From Lithobates sylvaticus (Eukaryota; Chordata; Amphibia; Anura; Ranidae): a stretch of DNA of 64,000 nucleotides. The DNA lies in NCBI GenBank assembly GCA_028564925.1, contig CM053033.1, positions 202,887,607-202,951,606 on the forward strand, given 5' to 3'. Below, in pieces: positions 23,015 through 33,247 of this stretch (positions are counted from its first letter, which is position 1; each line of letters begins with the position of its first letter). The notes below the pieces were generated by a model. It was not told the DNA's origin. It saw only the letters and a program-made list of their open reading frames with translations, and made no database searches. The translations under genes and the position numbers were made by a program.

Positions 23015-23174
23015 TTAATGCCCGATACACACAATGAGATTATCAGGTGAATGATCGTCCGTTTTTTTTTTTGCATGCTAATCTCAGATCGAATCTGAAG
23101 AGTGTACTGAAGTCACGAAAATTCTCGCACGACAGAAAAAATTTGGAAGTGATGTCATGTGTTGTAATGCATTT

Positions 23175-24266
23175 GCTGTTGACCACCCGCTCCTTCTCAA
23201 TAAACTCCATTCCCTTGGTCTCAAAGATTCTGCTCTATCCTGGTTCTCTGCTTATCTATCACAGCGCTCCTTCAGTGTTACCTACAACTCTGTCTCCTCC
23301 TCTCCATTGCCCCTTTCTGTGGGGGTCCCCCAAGGCTCTGTTCTTGGACCCCTTCTCTTCTCCATCTACACCTCCTCCCTTGGTCACTTGATAACCACCC
23401 ACGGCTTCCAATACCACTTATACGCCGATGACACCCAAATCTATCTGTCTACTTCTCACCTCACTCCTTCTGTCTCCTCTCGCATTACTAACTTACTAAC
23501 TGACATATCAACATGGATGTCGCACCACTTTCTTAAATTAAATCTCTCTAAAACTGAGCTATTAATATTCCCCCCCGCCCGTGCCCCCCTCCATGACTTT
23601 TCCATCAAAATCAACAATGCAACCATCAGTCCCTCCCCTCACGCCAGGGTACTCGGTGTAATCCTAGACTCGGACTTGTCATTTCAGCCTCAAGTCCAAT
23701 CGCTGTCAAAAGTTTGTAGACTTCACCTCCGTAACATCTCTAAAATTCGCCCCTTTTTAACAAATGACACCACCAAGCTCCTCATTCACTCCCTTGTTAT
23801 CTCTCGCCTTGACTATTGCAACTCCCTCCTCATTGGCCTGCCTCTCCATAGGCTCTACCCTCTTCAGTCTATCATGAATGCTGCTGCAAGACTTATCCAC
23901 CTTACCAACCGTTCAGTGTCTGCCAACCCTCTCCTCCAATCCCTACACTGGCTCCCAATCGCCCAGCGAATTAAATTCAAAATACTAACCACAACTTACA
24001 AAGCCATCCACAGCTCTGCCCCGAGCTACATCACCAATCTTGTCTCCAAACATATCCCAAACCGTCCTCTCCGCTCTTCTCAAGATCTCCTCCTGTCAAG
24101 CTCTCTCATCTCCTCCTCCCATGCTCGTCTCCAGGATTTCTCCAGAGCCTCTCCCATTCTCTGGAACTCGCTACCTCAACCTATCCGGCTATCCCCTACT
24201 CTAGCTACCTTCAGGCGATCCCTGAAAACTCATCTCTTCAGGGAAGCCTATCATGTCTCCAACTAA
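23175..24266 (+). pseudogene. L2-like ORF2 fragment, reverse transcriptase C-terminal part
   Basis: A continuous open frame of about 363 codons encodes the back half of a non-LTR reverse transcriptase, which copies LINE RNA at nicked DNA. Visible motifs: [13 protein letters not shown] (finger-palm block), YADD catalytic residues at 23421-23432, [26 protein letters not shown] and the C-terminal WNSLP...[10 protein letters not shown] typical of L2/CR1/Rex-type elements. It ends TAA at 24264-24266. The endonuclease domain and the first RT blocks are missing through 5' truncation, so it cannot act alone. The upstream ATG at 23157 lies in target DNA and is chance. The lack of internal stops points to a fairly recent insertion. 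Confidence 0.9.
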
Positions 24267-24484
24267 TCTTTTACCACTTCCATCAGCTCATTCCCCACAG
24301 TTACAACCTTTTGTATCACCTCCCCCACCCTATTAGATTGTAAGCTCTTCTGAGCAGGGCCCCCTTAATCCTCTTGTATTTTATTGTATTATAACTGTAT
24401 TGTCTCCCTTTTTAATATTGTAAAGCGCTGCGTAAACTGTTGGCGCTATATAAATCCTGTAATAAATAAAATAAATAAATAAAT
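23175..24484 (+). mobile_element. L2-like LINE, 5'-truncated, recent-looking
   Basis: Flanked by a 13-bp target duplication TTGTAATGCATTT (23162-23174) and TTGTATTGCATTT (24485-24497), one mismatch. It keeps the 3' part of the reverse-transcriptase frame, a 3' UTR with ATTGTAAGCTCTTCTGAGCA, the stem-like AAAGCGCTGCGTAAACTG, GGCGCTATATAAATCCTG and an AAATA repeat. The L2/CR1 placement rests on this tail and the protein style. Confidence 0.88.
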
Positions 24485-24692
24485 TTGTATTGCATTTACG
24501 AACAACAGTTGTACTGATTAAACGAAAATCGTAAGATCTGGCATCGTTCGAATATAAATTTTGTGCATGTCCGATAGAATAATGTCGTATGAACTGTCAT
24601 GATTGGCTCTTGAAAGCTCTGTACTAACGATCCGATTATCGTACGAAGCGGTAATTTTCGTACGATTTTCTGATCGTGTGTACGGGGCTTAA

Positions 24693-24946
24693 GGCTCTAT
24701 CGGCACGATCAGTAATGGATGGGGAATGTAACCTACGTAGGTCAAAGCCTTGTACGCGATAACACCAGCCATATAATACTGTATGTCTTTTTATGTAGAG
24801 GATTTTAATGCAATGTATCAATAAATTATTGATTTTATGATATAGGAGTTTATGTAAATATTTTAGTATGTCTGTCTAAGTGCTGCTGTACAGGGGATTG
24901 CAAGAAGCTGACACCAAGTCATATACTGCCTTTATTTTGCAAAATG
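24693..24946. other. Intronic sequence, nothing assigned
   Basis: Nothing recognised. Confidence 0.35.
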
Positions 24947-25190
24947 CAATGGGGGTTATTTACAAAAGGCAAATCCACTTTGCACTGAAAGTGCACTTGA
25001 AAGTGCAGTCGCTCTAACTCTAAGGTGTAGATCTGAAATGAGTGGAAGCTCTGCTGATTTTACTATCCAACCATGTGCAAGCTAAAATGCTGTTTTTTAT
25101 TTTCCTCGCATGTCCCCCTCACATCTACAACGACTTTACTTCCAAGTGCACTTGCAGTGCAAAGTGGATTTTCCTAAATAACCCCCATTG
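24947..25190. mobile_element. Family H MITE, copy 1
   Basis: The inverted ends CAATGGGGGTTATTTAC and TAAATAACCCCCATTG continue inward as AAATCCACTTTGCACT against AGTGCAAAGTGGATTT. The copy at 56630-56870 is about the same length and aligns throughout. Confidence 0.85.
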
Positions 25191-25637
25191 TGTTTTATTC
25201 TTTTAAGCCGGCCATACAAGGATTGAAATTCGGCTGGTTCAGCAGGGACGGGACAAATTTCGATAAATTTATGGACAGGGAGGTTGTACATAAGTTGATC
25301 TACCAATTGACTTCTGTACAACCAGCCTGTCAAATTTTCCCAGCTTGATCAGCGCCACTAGCTATAGCCAGCAACACTGATCAGTGTATTCCGATGGCGG
25401 GAAGTCTCCCCGCTGTTAGAATTCAATAGCTTAGCGGGGAGGATTCCCCCCATCAACCTCAAATGTGTGAATGGGGAAATCAAGTCTTTTTTTTTTCTTT
25501 TTACTCATCTATGGGCTGCCTAACACAGAGCTCTACTAATTTCTTTCATATCTGCCTAGAGTTTAGCATTAAGGTTGTCAAGGATATATTTTTCCTAGTT
25601 GGTCACCATTCTTTCCCCAAGGCCAAAGTATAAGGGT
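25191..25637. other. Intronic sequence, nothing assigned
   Basis: A small inverted pair (GCGGGAAGTCTCCCCGC near 25396-25412) and a T-run at 25488. No gene or element. Confidence 0.4.
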
Positions 25638-25641
25638 TTAA

Positions 25642-26822
25642 TCACTTCCCGACCGGCTCACATACACATAATGTGGCAGGTTGGCAGCCCTGCGCGAACC
25701 GACGTATAGGTCCGTTGGCTCCTTTAAGAGCTTAAGCGTAATTGTCAGTTAAAGCGACGCAGTGCCGTATCGCAAAAAATGGCCTGGTCATTAACCACTT
25801 GAGGACCACCTCCTGCACATATACGTCGGCAGAATGGCACGGCTGGGCACAATAAGGTACCTGTATGTGGCTCTTTTGAGTGCCCAGCCGTGGGTCGCGA
25901 TCGTGCCGCCGGCGGCATGCTCGCAACCCGGTCCTGAGCTCCGTGACCGTGGCCGCGGGACCAGCGGACCCGATCGCCGATGGTGTCCCAAAATCGGGTC
26001 ACAGAGCTGAAGAACGAGGAGAGGTCTGTGTAAACAAACCTCTCCCCGTGCTTCCTACTGAGTCTGTCACTGATCGTCTGTTCCCTGTTATAGGGAAAGA
26101 CGATCAGTGACGTCAGACACCAAGCCACGCCACCCTACAGTTAAAAAACACACACACACTTAACCCCTCCCCGCCCCCTAGTGGTTAACTCCTTCACTGC
26201 CGGTGTCATTTACACAGGAATCAGTGTATTTAAATAGCACTGATTGCTGTATAAATGACAATGGTCCCAAAAATGTGTCAAAAATGTCCGATGTGTCCGC
26301 CATAATGTAGCAGTTACAAAAAAAAAATCGCTGATCGCCGCCATTACTAGTAAAAAAAATATTAATAAAAATGCTATAAAACTATCCCCTATTTTGTAAA
26401 CGCTATAATTTAGCACAAACCAATCAATAATCGATAATTGCGATTTTTTTTTTTTTTACCAAAAATATGTAGAAGAATACGTATCGGCCTAAACTGAGGA
26501 AAAAAAAAAAATTTATATATTTTTTGGGGATATTTATTATAGCAAAAAGTAAAAAATATAGATTTTTTTTCAAAATTGTCGCTCTATTTTTGTTTATAGC
26601 GCAAAAAATAAAAACCGCAGAGGTGATCAAATACCCCCAAAAGAAATCTCTATTTGTGGGAAAAAAGGACGCCAATTTTGTTTGGGAGCCACGTCGCACG
26701 ACCGCGCAATTGTCAGTTAAAGCGACGCAGTGCCGAATTGCAAAAAGGGGCCTGGTCCTTTGGCTGCAAATTGGTCCGGGGCTGAAGTGGTTAAGGGAGC
26801 AAATCCTTCCAGGGCTGAAGTG
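25642..26822. mobile_element. Short family C element, copy 4, hosting copy 5
   Basis: Starts TCACTTCCCGACCGG after TTAA (25638-25641) and ends GGCTGAAGTGG before TTAA (26823-26826). Only about 180 bp are its own; the middle is a second family C element inserted at an internal TTAA. With that removed, it reads GGCCTGGTCATTAAGGGAGC, close to the corresponding stretch (CTGGTCATTGAGCAGCC) of the copy at 57261. Confidence 0.75.
25795..26790. mobile_element. Family C element, copy 5, nested in copy 4
   Basis: Complete: CCACTTGAGGACC to GGGGCTGAAGTGG between TTAA at 25791-25794 and 26791-26794. It holds the full family order of parts (GC arm, CGATCAGTGACGTC hairpin, CCCCCTAGTGG block, TATAAATGACA hairpin, A/T-rich core, GTCAGTTAAAGCGACGCAG). 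Confidence 0.85.
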
Positions 26823-26875
26823 GTTAAAATAGAGTGAACCCCTTCCAGGAGCTTGTCAGCATAATAGAGTGAAAG

Positions 26876-27220
26876 CATACCTCCCAACTTTTTGAGATGT
26901 TAACAAGGGACACCAATTAGCAAAAGTATGTAGGTATAGGACACACACCCTGCCACGCCCCCTTAAAGGAGAATTATACAAAAAAATTATTAGTTAAACC
27001 CACAAGTGCTTTTTTTACCCCTACTATTCCTGTATATAGGCTTTGGAAATTTACAAATGCAGCAATTTAGAAATTGAAGGAAATGTTTAGCAATGAGAAA
27101 CACTTTTTGAAAGATTTTTTTATATATTTTATATGCAACTATATAGATCAGACCAAAAAGAGGGACAGAGGGACTTTGTTCCAAATCAGGGACAGTCCCC
27201 CGAAATCAGGGACAGTTGGG
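26876..27220. mobile_element. Family G MITE, copy 1
   Basis: Ends CATACCTCCCAACTTTTTG and ...GGACAGTTGGG, with the shared interior 'AATGCAGCAATTTAGAAAT' and 'GGGACAGAGGGAC...CAAATCAGGGACAG'. Three copies in the window (26876, 27496, 39813). Confidence 0.7.
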
Positions 27221-27495
27221 CGTGTGGCCTTTGTTTGCGTTCTCTGGATGTTTGTACAGTGCTTATTGAAACATTGATGACCTGACTTCTTGCACAGTTT
27301 AATGTCTAGGGGCGGACTGACCATTCGGGCAGTTAAATGTAGTTTTATCAGTGCTTTCTATGGTGAGAAGGAGGAGGAGGCTGTGTTTCCTCTACCTGAG
27401 CTCCTGTCTCTAAGGTTGTTAGATTGTTTATCTGTGTGAGGAGAAGTGCACTGCTCCTGGACGAAGGATGTTCTGAACTTCTCCCCCAATCTCTA
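27221..27495. other. Intronic sequence between two family G copies
   Basis: Nothing recognised. It separates two direct copies of family G, which may have arisen by segmental duplication or independent insertion. Confidence 0.35.
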
Positions 27496-27855
27496 TAACT
27501 CCCAACTTTTTGAGATGGGAATGAGGGACACCTATCAGCAAAAGTATGCAGGCATAGGACACACCCTTGGCCACGCCCCCCTTAAATGAGAATTGTACAA
27601 AAAAACAAGATTGGTTAAACCCACAAGTGCTTTTTTTTTAACCACTACTATTCCTTTATATTGGCTTCTGGAATTCACAAATGCAGCAATTTAGAAATCA
27701 GATGAAAGGTTTAGTGCTGAAAAACACTTTTTGATAGATAAAAAGTGCATTTTATATACAATATATGAGGAAAAATAAGGGAGGAATGATGGACAGAGGG
27801 ACATTGCTCCAAATCAGGGACAGTCCCTCGAAATCAGGGACAGTTGGGAAGTATG
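27496..27855. mobile_element. Family G MITE, copy 2
   Basis: Ends TAACTCCCAACTTTTTG and AGTTGGGAAGTATGA. Same orientation as copy 1 and aligns along its whole length. Confidence 0.7.
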
Positions 27856-28039
27856 AATCTCTGCTACACCTCCCTACAGATTACCTGCCCACTAGTACAC
27901 AGACACATCATTCTCCTCTAATGTATTACCACCGAATGTGTCTGTGAGCTGCTGGGGTACTACAAGTACCAGCATGCCAGGAGATGGGGACAGCAGCAGT
28001 GTGTTCAATTAGGCTGATTTCTAGATGAAAAGTGCTGGT

Positions 28040-28368
28040 GTGTGTATACTGTGTGTGCATGTATATGCTTAGTGTGTGTGTGTGTTTATGTGTGTGTATA
28101 TGTATACTGTATATATACTGTGTTTGTCTATGTGTATGTATACTGTGTGTGTGTGTGTGTGTGTCTGTGCGTATACTGTGTGTGTGTGTCTATATACTAT
28201 GTGTGTGTGTCTATATACTATGTGTGTGTGTATACTGTATGTGTGTGTGTGTGTCTATGTGTATGTATACTGTGTGTGTGTGTGTCTGTATACTGTGTGT
28301 GTGTGTGTGTCTATGTGTCTGTATACTGTGTGTGTGTTTGTATGTATACTGTGCGTGGGTCTGTGTAC
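28040..28368. repeat. TG-rich microsatellite / minisatellite
   Basis: Compound repeat of (TG)n with interspersed TATACTG and CTATGTG units. The Cys/Val-rich open frames of 109-183 codons here simply translate TGTGTG and are not genes. Confidence 0.92.
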
Positions 28369-28386
28369 AGTGTTCAGGCAGTCTAA

Positions 28387-28812
28387 TGCCCTGTACACAC
28401 GATAGGATTTTCCGATGGAAAATGTGTGATAGGACCTTGTTGTCGGAAATTCCGACCGTGTGTAGGCTCCATCACACATTTTCCATAGGAATTTCCGTCA
28501 CACAAAATTTGAGATCTGGTTCTCAAATTTTCCGACAACAAAATCCGTTGTCGGAAATTCCGATCGCGTGTACACAATTCTGACGCACAAAGTGCCACGC
28601 ATGTTCGGAATCAAGCAGAAGAGCAGCACTGGCTATTGAACTTCATTTTTCTTGGCTTGTCGTATGTGTTGTACGTCACCGCGTTCTTGACGTTCAGAAT
28701 TTACAACCAACTTTGTGTGACCGTGTGTATGCAAGACACGTTTGAGCCAACATCCGTCAGAAAAAATCCCATGGATTTTTTTGTCGGAAAATCCTATCGT
28801 GTGTACAGGGCA
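28387..28812. mobile_element. Family A MITE, copy 4 (subfamily CCCTGTACACACGA)
   Basis: The ends TGCCCTGTACACACGATAGG and CCTATCGTGTGTACAGGGCA are inverted repeats of at least 20 bases. TAA precedes and TTA follows. The interior contains a palindromic CGGAAATTCCGACCGTGTG pair. Confidence 0.85.
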
Positions 28813-28903
28813 TTAGCCTATGTGTTGCAATGCTCCCACTGGCAGGCCTATGCCATGAAAATTCAGGCTCCAAGGCAACCATATGAATCCAGCCTGAGAT
28901 TAA

Positions 28904-29347
28904 GGCCCCTTTCACACTGGGGCGGTGAGCCGCGGTGACGGTAAAGCAGCGCTATATTTAGCGCTGCTTTACCGTCGTTTTCACCGCGGTTTTTGGCCGC
29001 TCGCGGTGCGGTTTTACCCCCCGCGAGCGGCCGAAAAAGGGTTAAACACCCCCCGCAGAGCGCCGCCGTAGCGGCGCTTTGCGGCGGTATTGCCGCGGTT
29101 TTACCGCGGTCTCCCATTGTAATCAATGGGAAGGAGCGGTATAGGAGCGGTGAACACACCGCTCCTATACCGCTCCAAAGATGCTGCTAGCAGGACTTTT
29201 TTTTGTCATCCTGCTAGCGCACCGCTCCAGTGTGAAAGCCCGCCGGCTTTCACACTGGAGTTAAAGGGGCAGGATTTTTTCATGCGGTGAACAGGCGCTA
29301 TTTTTAGCGCTGCACCGCATGAAAAACGCCCCGGTGTGAAAGGGGCC
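28904..29347. mobile_element. Family D MITE, copy 2
   Basis: Ends GGCCCCTTTCACACTGGGGC and GGTGTGAAAGGGGCC, with TAA left and TTA right. Strongly self-complementary arms (GGTAAAGCAGCGCTATATTT; AGCGCTGCTTTACCG). Confidence 0.85.
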
Positions 29348-29349
29348 TT

Positions 29350-29605
29350 ACACAGTGCATGATCATGCAGTAATCATGCTAATGCACACCTGTAGGTGTG
29401 AAAATGCCCGTAGAGTTTCCCTTGGTCTTTCAAACGACACTGCAGTGCATAGATGTGAGCCAGCCAATTAGCAAACAGTAGGATTTCTACTTACCATGCA
29501 TTTTCATGCAGCAAAATCCAAGATTCTTGCTGCATCAAACAAGTGTGAATAGGCTGTGAGGTTTTGTCTGATTAGATCCTAGCCAGCAAGTTTCCACTGG
29601 TCATT
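29350..29605. other. Intronic sequence, nothing assigned
   Basis: Nothing recognised. Confidence 0.3.
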
Positions 29606-29613
29606 GACTAGAG

Positions 29614-29984
29614 CAGTGGTCTGTAAACTGCGGCCTGCAGGCCAGATGTGGCCCTTTTCCTCCCCTAATACCAAATATGGGGCACTATTCCTCCCACTGC
29701 TACGAATGATGGGGCACTATTCCTCCCACTAATACCAATAATGAGGTATCATTCCTCCCACAGACACCAATGATGGGGCACCATTCCTCCCACAGATACC
29801 AATAGTGGTGCACCATTCCTCCCACTGATACCAACAGTAGAGCACTATTCCTTGCCCTAAAACTAATGATAGGACACGGTTTACTCTGACTGAAACCAGA
29901 GCATTTTTAATCCCATTGGTTACAGTCTGGCTTATCTAAAGAACAGTAAACTGGCCCTTTGTTCACAAAGTTTGGAGACCCCTG
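29614..29984. mobile_element. hAT MITE with CAGTGGTCTGTAAAC ends
   Basis: The left end CAGTGGTCTGTAAACTGCGG and right end TTTGGAGACCCCTG are worn inverted repeats, flanked by GACTAGAG and GACTAGGG (8 bp, one mismatch). The interior holds about five degenerate 40-45-base units with core 'GGGGCACTATTCCTCCCAC'. Confidence 0.82.
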
Positions 29985-30229
29985 GACTAGGGGTTAATGG
30001 TCACTGCTGTATGCAAACCCAGATGATAATATTATAACTTCACTGAAATCAGAGGTTAAAAATATAATACAGCGTTTGAAAAAAAGTTCTCTGAGAAATT
30101 GTATTATATTTTGAATATAAATCTTTATTGGATTAAAGATGTCGCGGTTGTGACATAGTGGGTAAAAAAAGGAGACATGGGTCCCAAATGGGTAAAATAA
30201 TACAGAAATTTTAAAATTTACACTAACAC

Positions 30230-30653
30230 TAAAGCCCCATACACACGGTCGGATTTTTGCATGGATTCTGTCCGATCGGACAATGTTGTTGAAAAATCAG
30301 ACCGTGTGTATGCACCATCGGACAGTGTACGTCGGATTGTCCGACGGACAAAGTCCTATCTCCTGCTGGATAGATTTGCCGACAACACGGTCCGATCACA
30401 CCAAATCCGATCGTGTGTACGGTTGTCCGACCGGACAAAGTGCTACGCATGCTCAGATCACATTACAAGACCAAAGCTATTGGCTACTAGCCTCTTCGTA
30501 GTCCCGTCGTAGGCAACAAACGTCACCACGTTCAGAATGATCCGACAACTTTGTCTGACCGTGTGTACGCAAAACCAACATCAGACAAAGTATGACGGAC
30601 ATGGTCCGACGGACCTGGTCCTCGGATAATCCGCGCGTGTGTATGGGGCTTTA
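30230..30653. mobile_element. Family A MITE, copy 5 (subfamily AAGCCCCATACACACGG)
   Basis: The ends TAAAGCCCCATACACACG and GTGTGTATGGGGCTTTA are inverted. It sits just inside the left arm of the element at 30073. The direct repeat CACTAACAC (30221-30229 and 30654-30662) flanks it exactly. Confidence 0.82.
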
Positions 30654-30914
30654 CACTAACACTGCCGCGCGCCCGCTGGGGGGTGTTGGAGCGGGACGCT
30701 ACCCGGGACCCGGGGAACACCAGCTCAGAGGGAATCTCACTATACACAAGGAGTAATCTACAAGAAATTCATACACTGGGTAAATATGTCATAGTACAAT
30801 GTGATAATATGTTATACATCCCGATGTGAAAGGTCAATTGGAGACAAATATATGTAAATCAAGTATTGTTGCAATATATTGTTCTTACCCGTTTCTCTTC
30901 TAAACAGACAAATC

Positions 30915-30960
30915 ACCTCTGAGGAAGACCCTCAACAAAATGGGTCGAAACGCGTCAGGT
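30915..30960 (+). ncRNA. Hammerhead-ribozyme-like motif (b)
   Basis: Stem I ACCT/AGGT; core CTGAGGA at 30919-30925; extra A; stem II GACCC with a 10-base loop and GGGTC; GAAA at 30947-30950; then the palindromic ACGCGT (using the last A of GAAA) followed by C as the expected cleavage base. A self-complementary stem III of this kind would let two copies pair as a dimer, as described for Penelope-type hammerheads. Confidence 0.6.
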
Positions 30961-31301
30961 TCACTTTTACCGCCAACATTTGGTTGTGTTAATCATACTG
31001 TTGTAAAAGTCTTTTGTCTGTTAGTGTAAATTTTAAAATTTCTGTATTATTTTACCCATTTGGGACCCATGTCTCCTTTTTTTACACACTATGTCACACA
31101 TGCGACATCTTTAATCCAATAAAGATTTATATTCAAAATATAATACAATTTCTCAGAGAACTTTTTTTCAAACGCTGCCTAAAAACCCCAACAATCCCTC
31201 TTGGGGGGACTCTTTTCTTTTTTCTTTTTACACCCCAGGGGTGAGCAGCAAATATATCATCTCCAGTAAGTGTCTTTTTTCTTCCTAAAAATATAATACA
31301 G

Positions 31302-32045
31302 TGGCTGGCCATGTGCAACCTAGACAAGGCCTATTTTAGACACTTTTTATAAATAAGATCCATTGTTCTCCACTCACTTGTGCTGTAAAGAAGATAGAGA
31401 TTTGGTATACAGGAGATAAGCCAGCTGCCTGTGTTGTATCGCTGATTCCCAGATCACAGGGTGAGGATAGAAAAGGTGCTGGCTTTTACTATCAATAGCA
31501 TTGTAGCTCATTAACACCATATAGGCACTCAACACCTCTTCTAGTTAGTGAGAGAAGTCTCACCACGTGTTGGCACCTCTACAAGAGGGCTGAGGGTGGC
31601 CGAGCCATAGCTCATCCTGTTGCTGTTAATAATACAAGGCATCTTCGGATGCATCATTGTACAATTTTCCTCACATTCCCACCAATCTGTTTCTGTACAG
31701 GGCATTCTAAAAAAAGTCCAGGTCAATGCATTTTAGGTCCTACATTTTGTCATCTGAGTCACTGGAATTGGGGGGGGGGGGGGGGGTTTAAATGGCAACA
31801 CAATAGGGCATATTTATAAAGCAGTGCATGGGACACCCACCAATCATTTACTGTGTGAGCTATCCATCGCTGTAGTTTAAAATACATGCAGTCAGGGAAG
31901 CCATAAGAAATTTTGGGGCCCCTTACACAGCTTTAGGCCTGACCACCAACATTCCTCAGGGCCTGTCCACTGGCCGTCCCACTGAATCCGCCCACTGGCC
32001 ATCCCCTAAGTCCTTTGGTGCACCCACTTTTATTTTAACACTATT
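31302..32045. other. Unassigned, with G-run
   Basis: G-run at about 31770-31787. No gene or element boundary recognised. Confidence 0.4.
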
Positions 32046-32430
32046 TTAATGCTAGACGTAGATGGGGATGCATTGTGGAGAGGGATGGATGGTGCTGGGT
32101 GTGAATGGGGATGTATTGTGGAGAGGGATGTATGGATGGTGCTGGGTGTGGATGGGGATGTATTGTGGAGAGGGATGTATGGATGGTGCTGGACGTGGAT
32201 GTGGATGTATTGTGGAGAGGGATGTATGGATGGTGCTGGATGGGGATGTATTGTGGAGAGGGATGTATGGATGGTGCTGGACGTGGATGTGGATGTATTG
32301 TGGAGAGGGATGTATGGATGGTGCTGGTTGTGGATGGGGATGTATTGTGGAGAGGGATGTATGGATGGTGCTGGACATGGATGGGGATGCATTGTTCAGA
32401 GGGATGGATGGATGGTGCTGGGTGGGGATG
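32046..32430. repeat. 47-bp minisatellite
   Basis: The marker GGTGCTGG recurs at 32091, 32138, 32185, 32232, 32273, 32320, 32367 and 32414, giving a 47-base period with one 41-base unit. Unit parts: GGATGTATTGTGGAGAGGGA, TGTATGGATGGTGCTGG. All open frames on both strands here are products of the repeat. Confidence 0.92.
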
Positions 32431-32573
32431 AAGATGATTGAGTTGCATTGCGAAAATGGATGAGGATGACTCTGGGTGGGGATGAGTTACATAATGAAGA
32501 GGCTCTAAACAATGTAATTCATTTTCACCCAGAGTCATCCTCATCCATTTTCCACAATTCAACTCAATCATGC
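32430..32573. repeat. Inverted repeat adjoining the 47-bp array
   Basis: ATGATTGAGTTGCATTG... to ...GACTCTGGGTG is mirrored by CACCCAGAGTCATCC... to ...CAACTCAATCAT, about 45 bases per arm with a 50-base loop. It abuts the last minisatellite unit, so array and hairpin may belong to one element. Confidence 0.8.
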
Positions 32574-33243
32574 CAGCTTGTTAGCACATGGGGCACAGCA
32601 GCACACACACAACTTTTGTGACTTACCCTCCATGCTGCTCTCTGGTATCTATCTGCAATGCATGCACCTGATAGGGCTGGGTCACCACGCTGAGGGGCGC
32701 CTAGTGCTGGCCGCAATCACCTGACCTGCTGAGTGGCTAGTGCGAGTGAAATGAGGCTTCTTTCCCTATACCGGCCAGCCGGGCCCCTTGGGACACTCAG
32801 GCCCCTTACTTCAGTACTGCCTGTACCCCCTTGATGGCGGCCCTTCATGCAGTTGTAGTGCATGTTTGCTGCATAGGTGTGCACAGCCTTTTGCATTAGG
32901 GTGAGCACCTCAAAGCTCAAACACATACATGTGTGTGCATGTGTATTTATACTGACAGTGTCAGTAGGGCAGTGGATGGTGTCAGTATTTTTTTTTATTT
33001 TTATTATTTTTTATATTTTATTACTTTTGTTAGTTTTTTTTTAATGAGCCCTGTTAGGGCACATCCTGTGTGCACGCCTATGGTTTGCTTTATGTGACAT
33101 TCACTGCTTTATACATATTTCCCTATGCAGACTATACAGCGCTGGTACTAATATGCAATTTTTGGCATGGTGTCATAAATCAACAGTTAAGCCCTCAATC
33201 TCATCTCCAATCAATCTTTCTGGTAACGTAATTTTCCGGTAAT
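32574..33243. other. Intronic sequence, nothing assigned
   Basis: A T-rich run at 32988-33043. No supported gene or element. Confidence 0.4.
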
Positions 33244-33247
33244 TTAA

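Larger units (their letters stand above)
23019..24689 (-). mobile_element. Harbinger-like MITE A', copy 2, split by a LINE
   Basis: The left part (23019-23174) and right part (24498-24689) are the reverse complement of the two ends of copy 16606-17004, including GCATGCTAATCTCAGAT and CGTACGATTTTCTGATCG. TAA precedes it (shared with the family C TTAA) and TTAA follows near 24689. A LINE sits in the middle. Confidence 0.75.
30073..31286 (+). mobile_element. Penelope-like / inverted-arm retroelement (ii)
   Basis: Flanked by the perfect 15-bp duplication AAAAATATAATACAG (30058-30072, 31287-31301). Structure: an inverted arm starting at the very edge (30073-30227), a family A element (30230-30653), a loop, the arm again (31020-31174), and a 112-bp T-rich 3' tail. 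The arm contains AATAAAG. A hammerhead-like motif lies in the loop 60 bases before the right arm. The variable-length duplication and the inverted duplicate fit Penelope-like elements; no reverse-transcriptase region is left to confirm it. Confidence 0.65.

Noticed and set aside
23157-23174. ATG at 23157 as the start of the LINE protein
   Set aside because: It lies in the target MITE upstream of the 5'-truncated LINE and is chance.
28032-28583. Cys/Val-rich open frame of 183 codons
   Set aside because: It is a translation of a TG microsatellite followed by a family A MITE.
32041-32571. 176-codon His/Pro/Ser-rich open frame, minus strand
   Set aside because: Product of the 47-bp minisatellite; the opposite strand is open as well.
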